From: Cytophagales bacterium Alg240-R148 | GTDB taxonomy: Bacteria > Bacteroidota > Bacteroidia > Cytophagales > Cyclobacteriaceae | Length of the DNA: 64,000 bases | Direction of reading: 5' to 3' | Assembly: GCA_900537185.1 (NCBI GenBank) | Contig: LS999830.1 | Span: 235,440 to 299,439, forward strand | Part shown: positions 18,283 through 26,898 of the stretch, piece after piece | Layout of the letters: each line of letters opens with the position of its first letter | Position numbering within the stretch: position 1 is the stretch's first letter | The notes under the pieces: generated by a model | Told to the model about the DNA's origin: nothing | What the model saw: the letters and a program-made list of their open reading frames with translations, nothing else | Databases searched by the model: none | Position numbers and translations under genes: made by a program

Positions 18283-20472
18283 TTATAAAATACGTTTCTC
18301 TTCTAACAACTCAATATTCAGGATTTTCCAAGTGTTGTTTACTACAGCAAAAGTGATGTTGGCTCTATAATAATTTTGTCTGTAATGCGTATGTCCAAAA
18401 TGATCAACAGATCCGCCAATTTTCCATTCAACATCGGCTATGATATGGTCTCCGTTTTTTTGAATTTGATGAATGTTTTTTACGTCAACATAGTCTACAA
18501 TGGCCCTGGCACCACCTCTTTCTTCAAATTCTAAAGCTTTTCTATTACTAAGGTAAATATTGGCCAACTCCTCACCACTGACGGTTCGCGACAATCTATC
18601 GTAAACGACATTTTCATTTCTTGCGTCAAATGATTTATAAACATTGGTTAACATGGAGGTCAACACCCGCTCCGTTCCACCCTCCAAAAAGCTAATTTGA
18701 CTAAAGTGGCCCATATTTATTCTTAAAACTGGAAATGTAATTAGTGTAATTACGGTTAAAGAAATGATTGCTACAGTATTTTTTAAATACTGATACCCAA
18801 CCAGGAATAGGATCAAAAGCATAGAAATGTAAGAGAAAATAGGAACTCCTAACTGATCTACTTTAATCTTTTCTATTGCAGCTTCTTGGTACCCTTGAAT
18901 GACACTCTTCCATTCAAATAAAGCATCTCCTTTTTTTAATTCAACTGTTTTGTTACTAAAAGGATCTACAGAACTTACCTCAATTCTGTTGGCTTTTTCC
19001 ATAAATGGACTCCAATCTAGCTCCATCTTATCTGGAAATGCGGACAACTCATAGACCATACTGACACCTATAAGCCCCGTTTCTATCCGTTCAACTTGAG
19101 GGTTGGTTTTGTACTGCACACCCGAAGTGGATAAAGAAACGAAATCTGCCGCAACCCTATCTGTTTTCAATCCTTCTTTCCCAATTTTTATGGCGCTATT
19201 TTCCTTGAAATGGCTGGCCATTTTGGAACAGATGACAAATTGATCTGCAATGGGTATGGTGTCCTGATAGGATTCAGAACCTATGATTTTTAATGCCACT
19301 TGGGTTTCTACCAAAATTTCGTGTTTTAATTCATATGGAGAAATTGAAATAAAAGACATGATTGGCGCAGTCATCTCAGCTTTTCCAATAGTTTTTTTTA
19401 CGTTGTTGGCAGCGTTGAGGTCTACTGGCAATTGGTTTGTAGTTACCCGATTGGTCGGAGCATAATTGATAACATGTGTCTCACCGGTTTGTACATACTT
19501 CATAAAAATAAAAAGGATTAAGAAAGTGATGCAACCACCAAGGCCAGTAACAACTGATTTTTTGTATTTACTTAAGGTCTTTTTAGAGAAGTATAAAAGG
19601 ACTACAACTGGCAAAGCATTAACCAAAAGACCACATAGAAAGCCTACAAATGCAATGGACAACTGAGATTGGCTATCATAATAGGGAGTAATCTCCGTAA
19701 CAAAGGAGAAAAAAAATAAAAAGCTAGAAAAGGACAAAATACCGAAACTAGTTTTGCTTTTTATATTATTGAGTAGAACCGAATTTGAAATAAGGAGCAA
19801 AGCACCTAGAAAAATAAGTATGGAAAGCAAAAAAGGCACTGGCGACTTAAAGTAGTCGTTTAATACAATGGCAATGACACAACCGAATAAATATGCCAAT
19901 AAGTAATGGTTTCGAGTAGGGTTGTTAAAGGAACAAAAAACTAGTACTAAAAAGAATAAAGAGATACCATTGGAGAGAATATGGCTAATCCCTTCAATAA
20001 AATTTGCTTTAAATACTTCAGCGGATGAAACCTCATAATTCATTAGCATATGCAACGGCACAACTATTCCGCTGGTAGTTTGTATGAAGAGCGCTTTGTT
20101 TATGGAACCGTCGATCCACCTTGCTGTAATATCGGCACCATTTCTTAACCAAGGGAAAACTATCACATCCTTATGGTTCAATGGTGCTCCTTGACTGATT
20201 ACCTTCACCCGAGCAACATACCACTGGCCTTGTTCTATGTATTCCATGGGCCCTACTTTAAATCGATCAGGGAAAATTGGCGGTTTAATGGCCCATATAA
20301 ATTTTTGCGGTACGTCTACATCAATGATATAGGTGGTGTCGTTGGCCTGAAAAATTCTAGTTTTATGAATTCCAGGATCATCCGCAATGCAAAACCCAAT
20401 AAAAAGTAGATTAAAACAAATGAATATAAAAAAAGTTTGTACTCTAATTAGCATTAAGTTCTTCAATTTCAA
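18283..20472 (-). CDS. HupE/UreJ-like multi-domain membrane protein
   Basis: A 729-residue protein with a signal-like N-terminus, a soluble beta-rich domain (about 35-150) and a six- to seven-helix block (150-340). That block starts EGISHILSNGISLFFLVLVF, which resembles HupE/UreJ nickel/cobalt permeases. The usual G-x-D-H-L metal motif is degraded here to NGIS. A second periplasmic domain (350-560), two more helices (560-605) and a C-terminal domain with HFGHTHY follow. HupE-like genes beside PpiC-like genes are a recurring pairing. The start overlaps the PpiC-like gene by 29 bases. A role in metal delivery or sensing is inferred; transport has not been shown. Confidence 0.65.
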   Translation of the reverse strand: MKLKNLMLIRVQTFFIFICFNLLFIGFCIADDPGIHKTRIFQANDTTYIIDVDVPQKFIWAIKPPIFPDRFKVGPMEYIEQGQWYVARVKVISQGAPLNHKDVIVFPWLRNGADITARWIDGSINKALFIQTTSGIVVPLHMLMNYEVSSAEVFKANFIEGISHILSNGISLFFLVLVFCSFNNPTRNHYLLAYLFGCVIAIVLNDYFKSPVPFLLSILIFLGALLLISNSVLLNNIKSKTSFGILSFSSFLFFFSFVTEITPYYDSQSQLSIAFVGFLCGLLVNALPVVVLLYFSKKTLSKYKKSVVTGLGGCITFLILFIFMKYVQTGETHVINYAPTNRVTTNQLPVDLNAANNVKKTIGKAEMTAPIMSFISISPYELKHEILVETQVALKIIGSESYQDTIPIADQFVICSKMASHFKENSAIKIGKEGLKTDRVAADFVSLSTSGVQYKTNPQVERIETGLIGVSMVYELSAFPDKMELDWSPFMEKANRIEVSSVDPFSNKTVELKKGDALFEWKSVIQGYQEAAIEKIKVDQLGVPIFSYISMLLILFLVGYQYLKNTVAIISLTVITLITFPVLRINMGHFSQISFLEGGTERVLTSMLTNVYKSFDARNENVVYDRLSRTVSGEELANIYLSNRKALEFEERGGARAIVDYVDVKNIHQIQKNGDHIIADVEWKIGGSVDHFGHTHYRQNYYRANITFAVVNNTWKILNIELLEEKRIL

Positions 20473-21256
20473 TGGTGTATTGATCCATAAGTACTTTTAT
20501 CTTCTCGGCCTGCATTTGACGCGATTTAGTGACAAAATAATCACTTCTTAAATAAGATTCGATAATCTCAAATTGTAGCGTATCAGGAGCATGTTTTTCA
20601 ACTAATTTAATGTATTCAATCCCATTTTTCGCTATAATTGGGCCCATCCAGCTATTTAATTGTCCTGAGTGAACGGAGTCGGCAAATTCCCTTCCATGTT
20701 CCAAGGACATTCTTCTAAATTCTCCTTTCTGAATCAAATTACCATATGGTGAGTACTCGGATAGTGCAAGAGGGTTTATTGCGGATTGCAATTTATTTTT
20801 GAATTGTTCAGGGTTTTGAGGTGTTTGTTTACTATTGAAATTAAAAAACACGAACTGAACTGTATAGGATGTGTCCGTTAGGTACTTAGTTAAATTTTCC
20901 TCGTAAAAGGCTTTTAGTTGTGCATAGGAGGGGTCCGGAACTTGATCGGTTAAAGAACTTCTCATTAAATTTAAAAGTTGTTTTCTTACTCTATAATCTG
21001 TAAGGTGAAAGCCTCTTTTATAGGCTTCTTTTAATAGAACTTCTTCTTCAATATGGTTTTCAACTACACTGTTCTTAGATTTTTCGTCCAAAGGCAACAT
21101 TGTCACATTCTCTTCTGCCCGAATTAATTCATTTAATGTCTGTTGCTGCACCACTATTGTATCTTTAGGCGCTGGCAAAACCAACAGGTACAAACCATAA
21201 ATTGCAACACCAACTAAGATAAATTGTAGCAGCGGGGTGTTCATCTTTATTTTCAT
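20444..21256 (-). CDS. Membrane-anchored PpiC/SurA-like protein
   Basis: A 270-residue protein with one N-terminal helix (residues 8-26) and a periplasmic region. A SurA-N-like helical part (LDEKSKNSVVENHIEEEVLL) is followed by a parvulin-like part (YTVQFVFFNF ... GEFRRMSLEHGREFADSVHS ... WMGPIIAKNGIEYIKLVE). It resembles peptidyl-prolyl isomerases of the PpiC class, though the catalytic residues are not clear, so it may be a chaperone. It lies between the ZnuA-like gene and the HupE-like gene, overlapping the latter by 29 bases. It probably helps fold or load a periplasmic partner. Confidence 0.72.
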   Translation of the reverse strand: MKIKMNTPLLQFILVGVAIYGLYLLVLPAPKDTIVVQQQTLNELIRAEENVTMLPLDEKSKNSVVENHIEEEVLLKEAYKRGFHLTDYRVRKQLLNLMRSSLTDQVPDPSYAQLKAFYEENLTKYLTDTSYTVQFVFFNFNSKQTPQNPEQFKNKLQSAINPLALSEYSPYGNLIQKGEFRRMSLEHGREFADSVHSGQLNSWMGPIIAKNGIEYIKLVEKHAPDTLQFEIIESYLRSDYFVTKSRQMQAEKIKVLMDQYTIEIEELNAN

Positions 21257-21347
21257 ATTTTAAGCAAAATTCGTATGGAATCTAAAAGATAGAAATAATT
21301 GGGTAAAGAACGTTTAAAATTCCTTTTTAGAGTTCTTCCGTTGGACT

Positions 21348-22268
21348 TTAATTGGTACCCAAGTCAATGGCCTCGTTTAATTTTTGAATGTTTCCTTCCA
21401 TTTCCTCCAAAAAGTCTCCACTCGATGCATGACCTGTATTGAGTATTATGGGTATTATGTTTTGAGATTTTAAAAAAGATAGGTTGGCTTCGGTGGTTGG
21501 ACTGTCCCAAATAAAATACTTTGATTTTAGATTTCCCTGAATTTGCTTAAAATCTTCTTTCATATGGTCATTTATCGCTTTTTTTGAAGACCAATTTATT
21601 GTGTGGCCTTTTAATGAATAGCCAGACTTTAAATATTCAAACTGTACACTAGAAAATATAAATGATTTTTCTTTCGCCCTTAAAGCAACCTGTTTCATTT
21701 CTTTATGCAGCACTTCAAGTTGTGACTTCAACTCAGAGAAGTTTTTTTCGAATAACGGTTTGTTTTCAGGATTAAGATTTTCCAATGCTTCTTTTATTGC
21801 CTGCGCTTGAGAAAGTGCATGAGAAAAGTTCAGCCATGTTGTAGAAGCTGTTTTATAATGGGCATGTGCACCTTGCCCACCATGAGAATGCGTTTCAACT
21901 TCTTTGACTTTAATTAATTCATTTTCAAAGCTCAAAGAAGTGTTGACGATAATAGAAGTTGGTAAAGAGTATTTTTTTTTCCAGGACTCAAAACCGGCAC
22001 CATTAAAAACAATTAAGTCAACATTTTGAAGTTTTGCAACGTACTCGGCGTTTGGAGACCAAGCGAGGGAGGCTGTATTGTTAAACTCTGGGTGAATAAA
22101 GTTAAAAGTTGAATCGCCGGCAATTCTTGATGCGAAATAGTACAATGGGTAATTTGAAACAAAAACCGTTTTTTTATCCGTTAAAACCTCCCTGTTTTTC
22201 TCTTTTGGGGTATTACAACTTATTAAGGCTAATAAAAATAATGGTATTGTAAAATATTTACGGTGCAT
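21348..22268 (-). CDS. ZnuA-like metal-binding lipoprotein with altered ligands
   Basis: The 306-residue protein has a lipobox (LLALISCNT) and the ZnuA/TroA cluster A-1 fold, with start VFVSNYPLYYFASRIAGD, central LIVFNGAGFESWKKK, a long helix, and late EANLSFLKSQNIIPI. A His-rich loop (THSHGGQGAHAHY) matches zinc-binding members. The three usual His ligands are not evident: the DPHxxE site reads FNNTASLAW, the HxWL site reads TTWLNFSH, and the third reads SSVQFEYL. It may therefore bind metal only through the loop or act as an adaptor. It precedes the PpiC-like, HupE-like and ABC genes on the same strand. Confidence 0.8.
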   Translation of the reverse strand: MHRKYFTIPLFLLALISCNTPKEKNREVLTDKKTVFVSNYPLYYFASRIAGDSTFNFIHPEFNNTASLAWSPNAEYVAKLQNVDLIVFNGAGFESWKKKYSLPTSIIVNTSLSFENELIKVKEVETHSHGGQGAHAHYKTASTTWLNFSHALSQAQAIKEALENLNPENKPLFEKNFSELKSQLEVLHKEMKQVALRAKEKSFIFSSVQFEYLKSGYSLKGHTINWSSKKAINDHMKEDFKQIQGNLKSKYFIWDSPTTEANLSFLKSQNIIPIILNTGHASSGDFLEEMEGNIQKLNEAIDLGTN

Positions 22269-22304
22269 GAATAATTAATTTAATGGTATTGTTTAACATT
22301 AAAA

Positions 22305-22333
22305 ATGCATGCTTTTGTATTAAAAGCATGCAT
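22305..22333 (-). terminator. Hairpin terminator after the second ureohydrolase gene
   Basis: A perfect 12-bp stem (ATGCATGCTTTT with AAAAGCATGCAT, loop GTATT on the plus strand) is followed on the minus strand by TTTTAATG. It lies 29 bases after the ureohydrolase stop and 37 bases before the ZnuA-like start, so it separates two transcription units, at least partly. Confidence 0.65.
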
Positions 22334-22361
22334 GGAATGAATTCTTATCGTACTGTTGAAA

Positions 22362-23630
22362 TTATTTTTTATTGTTTTTTAACATTTCAGGGGACACGTA
22401 GTGTGGGTCTGTAATTCCTTGTTTTCGTGCTGCAAGTGCAGCTAAGAAATGCCTCATTAGTCTACTTATGGTATTGGCAGTATTATACCTTCTATCATCC
22501 AAAAGAGGGGAGTATTCTACAAAATCAATTAAAACAACTTCATTTTGAAGTGCTAAACCTCGCAGCATTTTCATTAATTGTAGGGTTGTAAAACCACCAA
22601 TTTCAGGGTTGGAGACTCCTGGCACATGGGCAGGATCTAAAACATCCATATCAATTGAAATGTATATTTTTTTACCTTTAACTGATTTTAAAACTTTATC
22701 CCAAGTTACTTCAAAGCCATCTCTTTCAAACTGTGGCATAAAGTAATATTGAGTCCCTTTTTCCCACATAAACGTCATTCTCTCCACACTTTCATAAGCT
22801 CCTCTTAACCCAATGTCATACATGTCTTCTGCTTTTAACCAGCCTTGCTCATGTGCAAAGCGGCGCGCAGCTCCTCCATGCGTAAACATCCCCAATCTGC
22901 CATTAGGAGCAGCCAAATCGGTATGGGCATCGAAATGGACCACAGCAAAATTTTGAGGACCATAATGATCCACCAAGGCCATTAAAGAGGCTACTTGAGT
23001 TCCGTGTTCGCCACCTATTACCATAGGCATAGAACCAGCATCTAAGATTTCTTTAAAAACGAGTGCTTGGTTTGCAAAGTTCTGCATCATCAAAGAAGGG
23101 TGGGCGTTGGCGTTCCCATAATCGACAACATTTAGTATGTCGAAATAATGATTGTTGAACCACATATCATGACCAGCACCTGCAAAATCGTAATTTCTAA
23201 TAAATCTAAGTTGGTTTGCGGCCCATCCTGTACCTTCTGAAGGATTAAAATGACTAGGAGCTCCAACGATTGCCACATCTACTTTTCCTACTTTTAGGTC
23301 TTCGGTAGTCATTGCTATTGGTAACCCAAAATAGGTTGGGAATGCGTGCTTAGTAGGAACCACTTGGTACCTTTGTAGGTCGATCGGGCCTGCCTCCCTT
23401 TTGGGGTTGTCTTTTATCATCTCCCGCCTCTTGTAATAATAATTCCAACCTGGATCCAACAACTGCACATTTGGATTGTCTTTGTCCCTCCATGGCTGCA
23501 TACTTGCCGGCAACCCATCTATTTTGGTTTCAGAATCCAAATCTGGTTTTGGGTTATCTTGAGCTTCCACAAGGGCAACCAAAAACAACAAGGGAAATAC
23601 AGATAAAATCTTATGTAAATGCTTTTTCAT
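22362..23630 (-). CDS. Exported arginase/agmatinase-family protein (second copy)
   Basis: Ureohydrolase-fold enzyme of about 422 residues with a signal peptide (MKKHLHKILSVFPLLFLV..EAQ). I chose the ATG at 23630 because the upstream ATG at 23717 lies inside the previous gene and would hide the signal. Binuclear-metal motifs are GGEHG (canonical GGDHS), VVHFDAHTD, THGG and SIDMDVLDPAHVPG. The family hydrolyses guanidino compounds to urea using Mn or, in some guanidine hydrolases, Ni. Export of such an enzyme is unusual. The Asp-to-Glu change in the first motif could alter metal choice. It follows its paralogue by 37 bases and is next to the metal-uptake-like genes. Confidence 0.85.
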   Translation of the reverse strand: MKKHLHKILSVFPLLFLVALVEAQDNPKPDLDSETKIDGLPASMQPWRDKDNPNVQLLDPGWNYYYKRREMIKDNPKREAGPIDLQRYQVVPTKHAFPTYFGLPIAMTTEDLKVGKVDVAIVGAPSHFNPSEGTGWAANQLRFIRNYDFAGAGHDMWFNNHYFDILNVVDYGNANAHPSLMMQNFANQALVFKEILDAGSMPMVIGGEHGTQVASLMALVDHYGPQNFAVVHFDAHTDLAAPNGRLGMFTHGGAARRFAHEQGWLKAEDMYDIGLRGAYESVERMTFMWEKGTQYYFMPQFERDGFEVTWDKVLKSVKGKKIYISIDMDVLDPAHVPGVSNPEIGGFTTLQLMKMLRGLALQNEVVLIDFVEYSPLLDDRRYNTANTISRLMRHFLAALAARKQGITDPHYVSPEMLKNNKK

Positions 23631-23667
23631 GTTATTAACTCTATTAGTTAAACACCTGATTAGAAAA

Positions 23668-24915
23668 CTAAGGTTTTCCAGACACTCTTGGGTTGATATA
23701 TTTAGGGTCAATGCCATCTTTTTTCATTGCAATACCTGTTAAAAATTGCAACAATACCCTTCTGCAAAGTCTTGCAGTTTGCTGGCCCTTATTGTCGTAA
23801 AAAGGGTTGAATTCAACTAAATCGAAACCCACAATAGTTTTTGTTGCGGCCAATTCTCTTAACATTGGGAATAGGTCATTGGGAGCCATGCCAGTAGGGG
23901 AGCTTGACCCTGTACCTGGTGCATAAGACATATCAAAAACATCAATATCAAAAGAAACATAGATCAAATCAATGTCCTTTAGTTTTTTCATCATGTCCTC
24001 AAATACAGCTTTTACTCCATCCCTACGAATTTCGTGTAAATGGTATACGGTTCCGCCTTCTTTTAGCACTTGGTCCCAGTCTCCTTGATCAAAAACTGGC
24101 GTAGACATGCCAAATTGTATGACATTTTTTCCATCAACCAAACCTTCTGCTACCGCCATCGTCATATAGGACCCAGAATGATAATACGCTCCAAATTTCC
24201 CTGTACCTCTATCCAAATGGGCATCAAAATGAACAAAAGCTACATTTTTACGTCCGTATACATCAACAATGCCTCTAAATGTTCCGTTTGGAACAGAATG
24301 GTCTCCACCAATTACAAAAGGAATGGCTCCAGTTTGCGCAACCTCTCTAGTTACTCTTCTGATTTCTTCCAAAGTGTGGGCTTGGTTGTAAGGGTTTGTT
24401 CCAATGTCTCCATAGTCCACTACATTCAGGGAAGCCATAGGGTTAATCAATGTTTCATATTCTATGAAACTTAAAGGAAAAGACCCAGCACCATAAGCGC
24501 CATAATCCCTTGTGTGCCTAATTTCTGCTGGCGCCCAAAAATTTCCTGCAGAGTGGGGGAGTGCACCCGTTGGTGCTCCCATAATGGCTACATCCACTTT
24601 GGATTTCACTAAATCTTCTGGTGTCATTACCACCGGCCTTTGAAAAAATGTTTTTATACCAACTGCCTCCAGTTGAAGTTCGTACCTTTGTACATTCATT
24701 TGACCAGGAAGTATTTTTGATCTGTCTATTTCAGTACGCCAAATATCGGTTGAAGCGTCTCTTTTGATTTTCATTACAGAAGAATCACCTTTGACCTGGT
24801 GCGGCATAGGTGCTAATTTTTCTTTAGGAGCTTTTTTTACCAGATCTTTGTTAATCTGACCATACATACTAGTAGATACTAGTAAAAGTAGGGCTAGGGT
24901 GAGTTGTGCTTTCAT
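23668..24915 (-). CDS. Exported arginase/agmatinase-family protein (first copy)
   Basis: The 415-residue protein has a signal peptide (MKAQLTLALLLLVSTSMYGQ) and full ureohydrolase metal motifs: GGDHSVP, FVHFDAHLD, YHSGSY and VSFDIDVFDMSYAPGTG. It should hydrolyse a guanidino substrate (arginine, agmatine, guanidinobutyrate or guanidine) outside the cytoplasm; the substrate is not predictable here. It shares about the same length and plan with the next gene, so the pair arose by duplication or acts as a hetero-oligomer. A direct repeat with ACGTA cores sits 23-46 bases upstream of the ATG. Metal would have to be loaded in the periplasm, which fits the downstream ZnuA/PpiC/HupE-like set. Confidence 0.87.
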   Translation of the reverse strand: MKAQLTLALLLLVSTSMYGQINKDLVKKAPKEKLAPMPHQVKGDSSVMKIKRDASTDIWRTEIDRSKILPGQMNVQRYELQLEAVGIKTFFQRPVVMTPEDLVKSKVDVAIMGAPTGALPHSAGNFWAPAEIRHTRDYGAYGAGSFPLSFIEYETLINPMASLNVVDYGDIGTNPYNQAHTLEEIRRVTREVAQTGAIPFVIGGDHSVPNGTFRGIVDVYGRKNVAFVHFDAHLDRGTGKFGAYYHSGSYMTMAVAEGLVDGKNVIQFGMSTPVFDQGDWDQVLKEGGTVYHLHEIRRDGVKAVFEDMMKKLKDIDLIYVSFDIDVFDMSYAPGTGSSSPTGMAPNDLFPMLRELAATKTIVGFDLVEFNPFYDNKGQQTARLCRRVLLQFLTGIAMKKDGIDPKYINPRVSGKP

Positions 24916-24937
24916 ATTTTTTATTTTTACGAAAATA

Positions 24938-24961
24938 TACGTGTTTATTACGTGTTTATTA
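24938..24961 (-). promoter_or_regulatory. Direct repeat upstream of the ureohydrolase pair
   Basis: TACGTGTTTATTA (plus strand) occurs at 24938-24950 and 24949-24961, an 11-base period. On the minus strand it reads ACGTAATAAACACGTATATTTTC, 23-46 bases before the ATG, and is very like the element before the glutamate-synthase-like gene. Confidence 0.45.
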
Positions 24962-25058
24962 AATATACGAATTAATTTTTAAGTTGAAATTAACCCATTG
25001 TTTTACAATTCATTGTATTAAAACCGAATCGATAAACGACCATAGTTCAACGAGTAAT

Positions 25059-25553
25059 TTAAAGACTGAACCCAATGGTGATGCCAGTTGAAATGATATC
25101 TTTTTCATCCGAAAACACATCGTACATAACCATTGGCCCAATGCTGATGTTATCCAAATGGAAATCGTACAACAAAACACCTCTATAGAACTCTTTCCAT
25201 TTTTCATGGCTGTATTTTGCTCCAATACCTGCAGCAAAAATCAAGGGAAATTTGAATGGGTAAAACGTAGCACCAGCAGAAAGTCCAAAAATTTGAAAAT
25301 CAGCACCGGTGAAATCAAATGTGCCACCAAGGCCAACATGGTCGTTTATACGGTATTCATACTCTATACCAAGTTTAAAGCCATTTTTGCCTTTGTAATC
25401 GGAAGTGAAACCTGCAAAGCCAGATAAATGGTAGTGCTTGTCATGGTGTTTTAATTCGTCGCTTTCATTGGATGTTGATTGAGCCAATAATTTGTTGGGT
25501 AAAAACAATATACAAGCCACAAAAATGCTACAGAGTATGCATTGGATATTCAT
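25059..25553 (-). CDS. Small outer-membrane barrel protein
   Basis: A 164-residue exported protein with signal peptide (cleavage near LLAQ, residue 25), then a His-rich KHHDKHYH stretch and about eight amphipathic strands typical of a small OmpA/OmpW-like barrel. It ends in GFSL. No catalytic motif is present. It lies upstream of the ureohydrolase genes on the same strand with a 143-base gap, so the two could be loosely linked. The His-rich segment just after the signal could bind metal, but this is only suggestive. Confidence 0.65.
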   Translation of the reverse strand: MNIQCILCSIFVACILFLPNKLLAQSTSNESDELKHHDKHYHLSGFAGFTSDYKGKNGFKLGIEYEYRINDHVGLGGTFDFTGADFQIFGLSAGATFYPFKFPLIFAAGIGAKYSHEKWKEFYRGVLLYDFHLDNISIGPMVMYDVFSDEKDIISTGITIGFSL

Positions 25554-26401
25554 GTTAAGATATTTTAGAATTTCATTTTGTTAACACCTCGTAGTTTTAC
25601 AAAACAAAGGCGCAGTCAAGAATATTGGTATACTTTTTTTCATAGCATGCTTCCTTGGTATATCGAAGTTATAAAAATCAAATTTAATTATAAAGTGTTG
25701 GTACTTAGACTTACTGTAATTCTTTGGTTTTAGTTTTTAATGGTAGCTATTGGGTATCAAGGTCTTTAACAATCCAACGGCAATAATGTTTTGAAGTTTG
25801 GTATTTCAAGCAAAAGAGGATAAGGTTTCTATTTATGTAATTTAACATAATATAAATTATATAACATAATTAGTGTTTTCCGTAATACACAAAGTGTATT
25901 TGGCATAATTGCAGTTATAAAGCGCCAGCTGTATAACGTCAGCAATTATGTCAAGGGAAACACGGACTATGGAATATAGAATGAAAACAAAGTATTGTAT
26001 GAAATTAAAAATGCGGAACGGTTTAACAAATTTACATCCATACGCACCATACCTATTTACATTTGGCATAATTGCAGTTATAAAGCGCCAGCTGTATAAC
26101 GTCAGCAATTATGTCAAGGGAAACACGGACTATGGAATAAAGAATGAAAACAAAGTATTGTAAGAAATTAAAAATGCAGAACGGTTTAACAAATTTACAT
26201 CCATACGTACCATAATTATTTACATTTGGCATAATTGCAGTTATAAAGCGCCAGCTGTATAACGTCAGCAATTCGGAAACTAATAATAAAAAAAATTGCA
26301 GTTATAAAGCGCCAGCTGTATAACGTCAGCAATTATGTCAAGGGAAACACGGACTATGGAATAAAGAATGTGATTCCAATTCTGCTTCATTCCAATGGCT
26401 A
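25554..26401. other. Long non-coding stretch with tandem repeats
   Basis: No convincing gene is present in this 848-base region. The first 345 bases are AT-rich without recognisable features. The rest (25899-26370) holds the tandem hairpin repeats described separately. Short reading frames inside the repeats duplicate one another and are artefacts of the repeat. Confidence 0.7.
25899..26370. repeat. 163-bp tandem repeat with long bulged hairpin (four copies)
   Basis: The landmark TTATAAAGCGCCAGCTGTAT occurs four times. The first three copies are spaced exactly 163 bases and the fourth lies 61 bases further. Each full copy folds into a hairpin: in copy one an outer arm TTGGCATAATTGC pairs with GCAATTATGTCAA. 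Bulges A and GTCA face each other, an inner arm GTTATA pairs with TATAAC, and AGC/GCT closes loop GCCA. Copy three is cut short after the hairpin, and copy four stops at 26370. The rest of the unit carries CAAGGGAAACACGGACTAT and GAAATTAAAAATGC. The bulged fold recalls integron attC sites, but no integrase is present. Confidence 0.85.
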
Positions 26402-26836
26402 TTAAGCTATATACTTCTCTCCTATTTTAATCTTTATAAATTCTTTTAATGGTACCATAAATATTAAAATATTAACCAACGCAAGCCCTGGCAAAACAAA
26501 CCCTAACCAACTCAAAGACACCGGTAATGGCATCGGTTCTATGATTTGATAAAGCGCACTGAAGGACCAAAATAACATCGCTATTAAAGATAAAATTTTT
26601 ATAACCTCAATATATATTTTTTTACTATATAAATAGTACAGTAAAAAGAGTGCTATCACAAGTAAATTAAAACTGAAATAATTATTTAGAGCAAAGAGAG
26701 ACCAATTAATAGTTGGAACACCTTCTGTTATAAATTCACGCCAATTAAATTGAAAAGGAATAAAAAAATGGTACACAGCAATTAAAATGGTTTGGATAGC
26801 TCCAATTTTCAGAAGATTTAAGTGTATTGATTTCAT
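26402..26836 (-). CDS. Four-helix membrane protein of unknown function
   Basis: A 144-residue integral membrane protein with four predicted helices (about 10-28, 50-72, 78-100 and 108-130) and short polar loops. The N-terminus is MKSIHLNLLKIGAIQT and the C-terminus is basic. No active-site motif is visible and I do not recognise the family. It is followed on its 3' side by the hairpin repeats and preceded on the same strand by a hydrolase gene. It belongs to the AT-rich segment that may have been inserted into a repeat copy. Confidence 0.65.
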   Translation of the reverse strand: MKSIHLNLLKIGAIQTILIAVYHFFIPFQFNWREFITEGVPTINWSLFALNNYFSFNLLVIALFLLYYLYSKKIYIEVIKILSLIAMLFWSFSALYQIIEPMPLPVSLSWLGFVLPGLALVNILIFMVPLKEFIKIKIGEKYIA

Positions 26837-26898
26837 TTTATTAGGTTTTAAATTAATTCTATTTAAATATTTTTTGAGAGTACTAGCAATTTCATTGC

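Noticed and set aside
25857-26271. Two similar minus-strand reading frames across the hairpin repeats (sharing MLTLYSWRFITAIMPNV)
   Set aside because: They are the same repeat DNA read twice, include both arms of the hairpin, and have no protein-like features.
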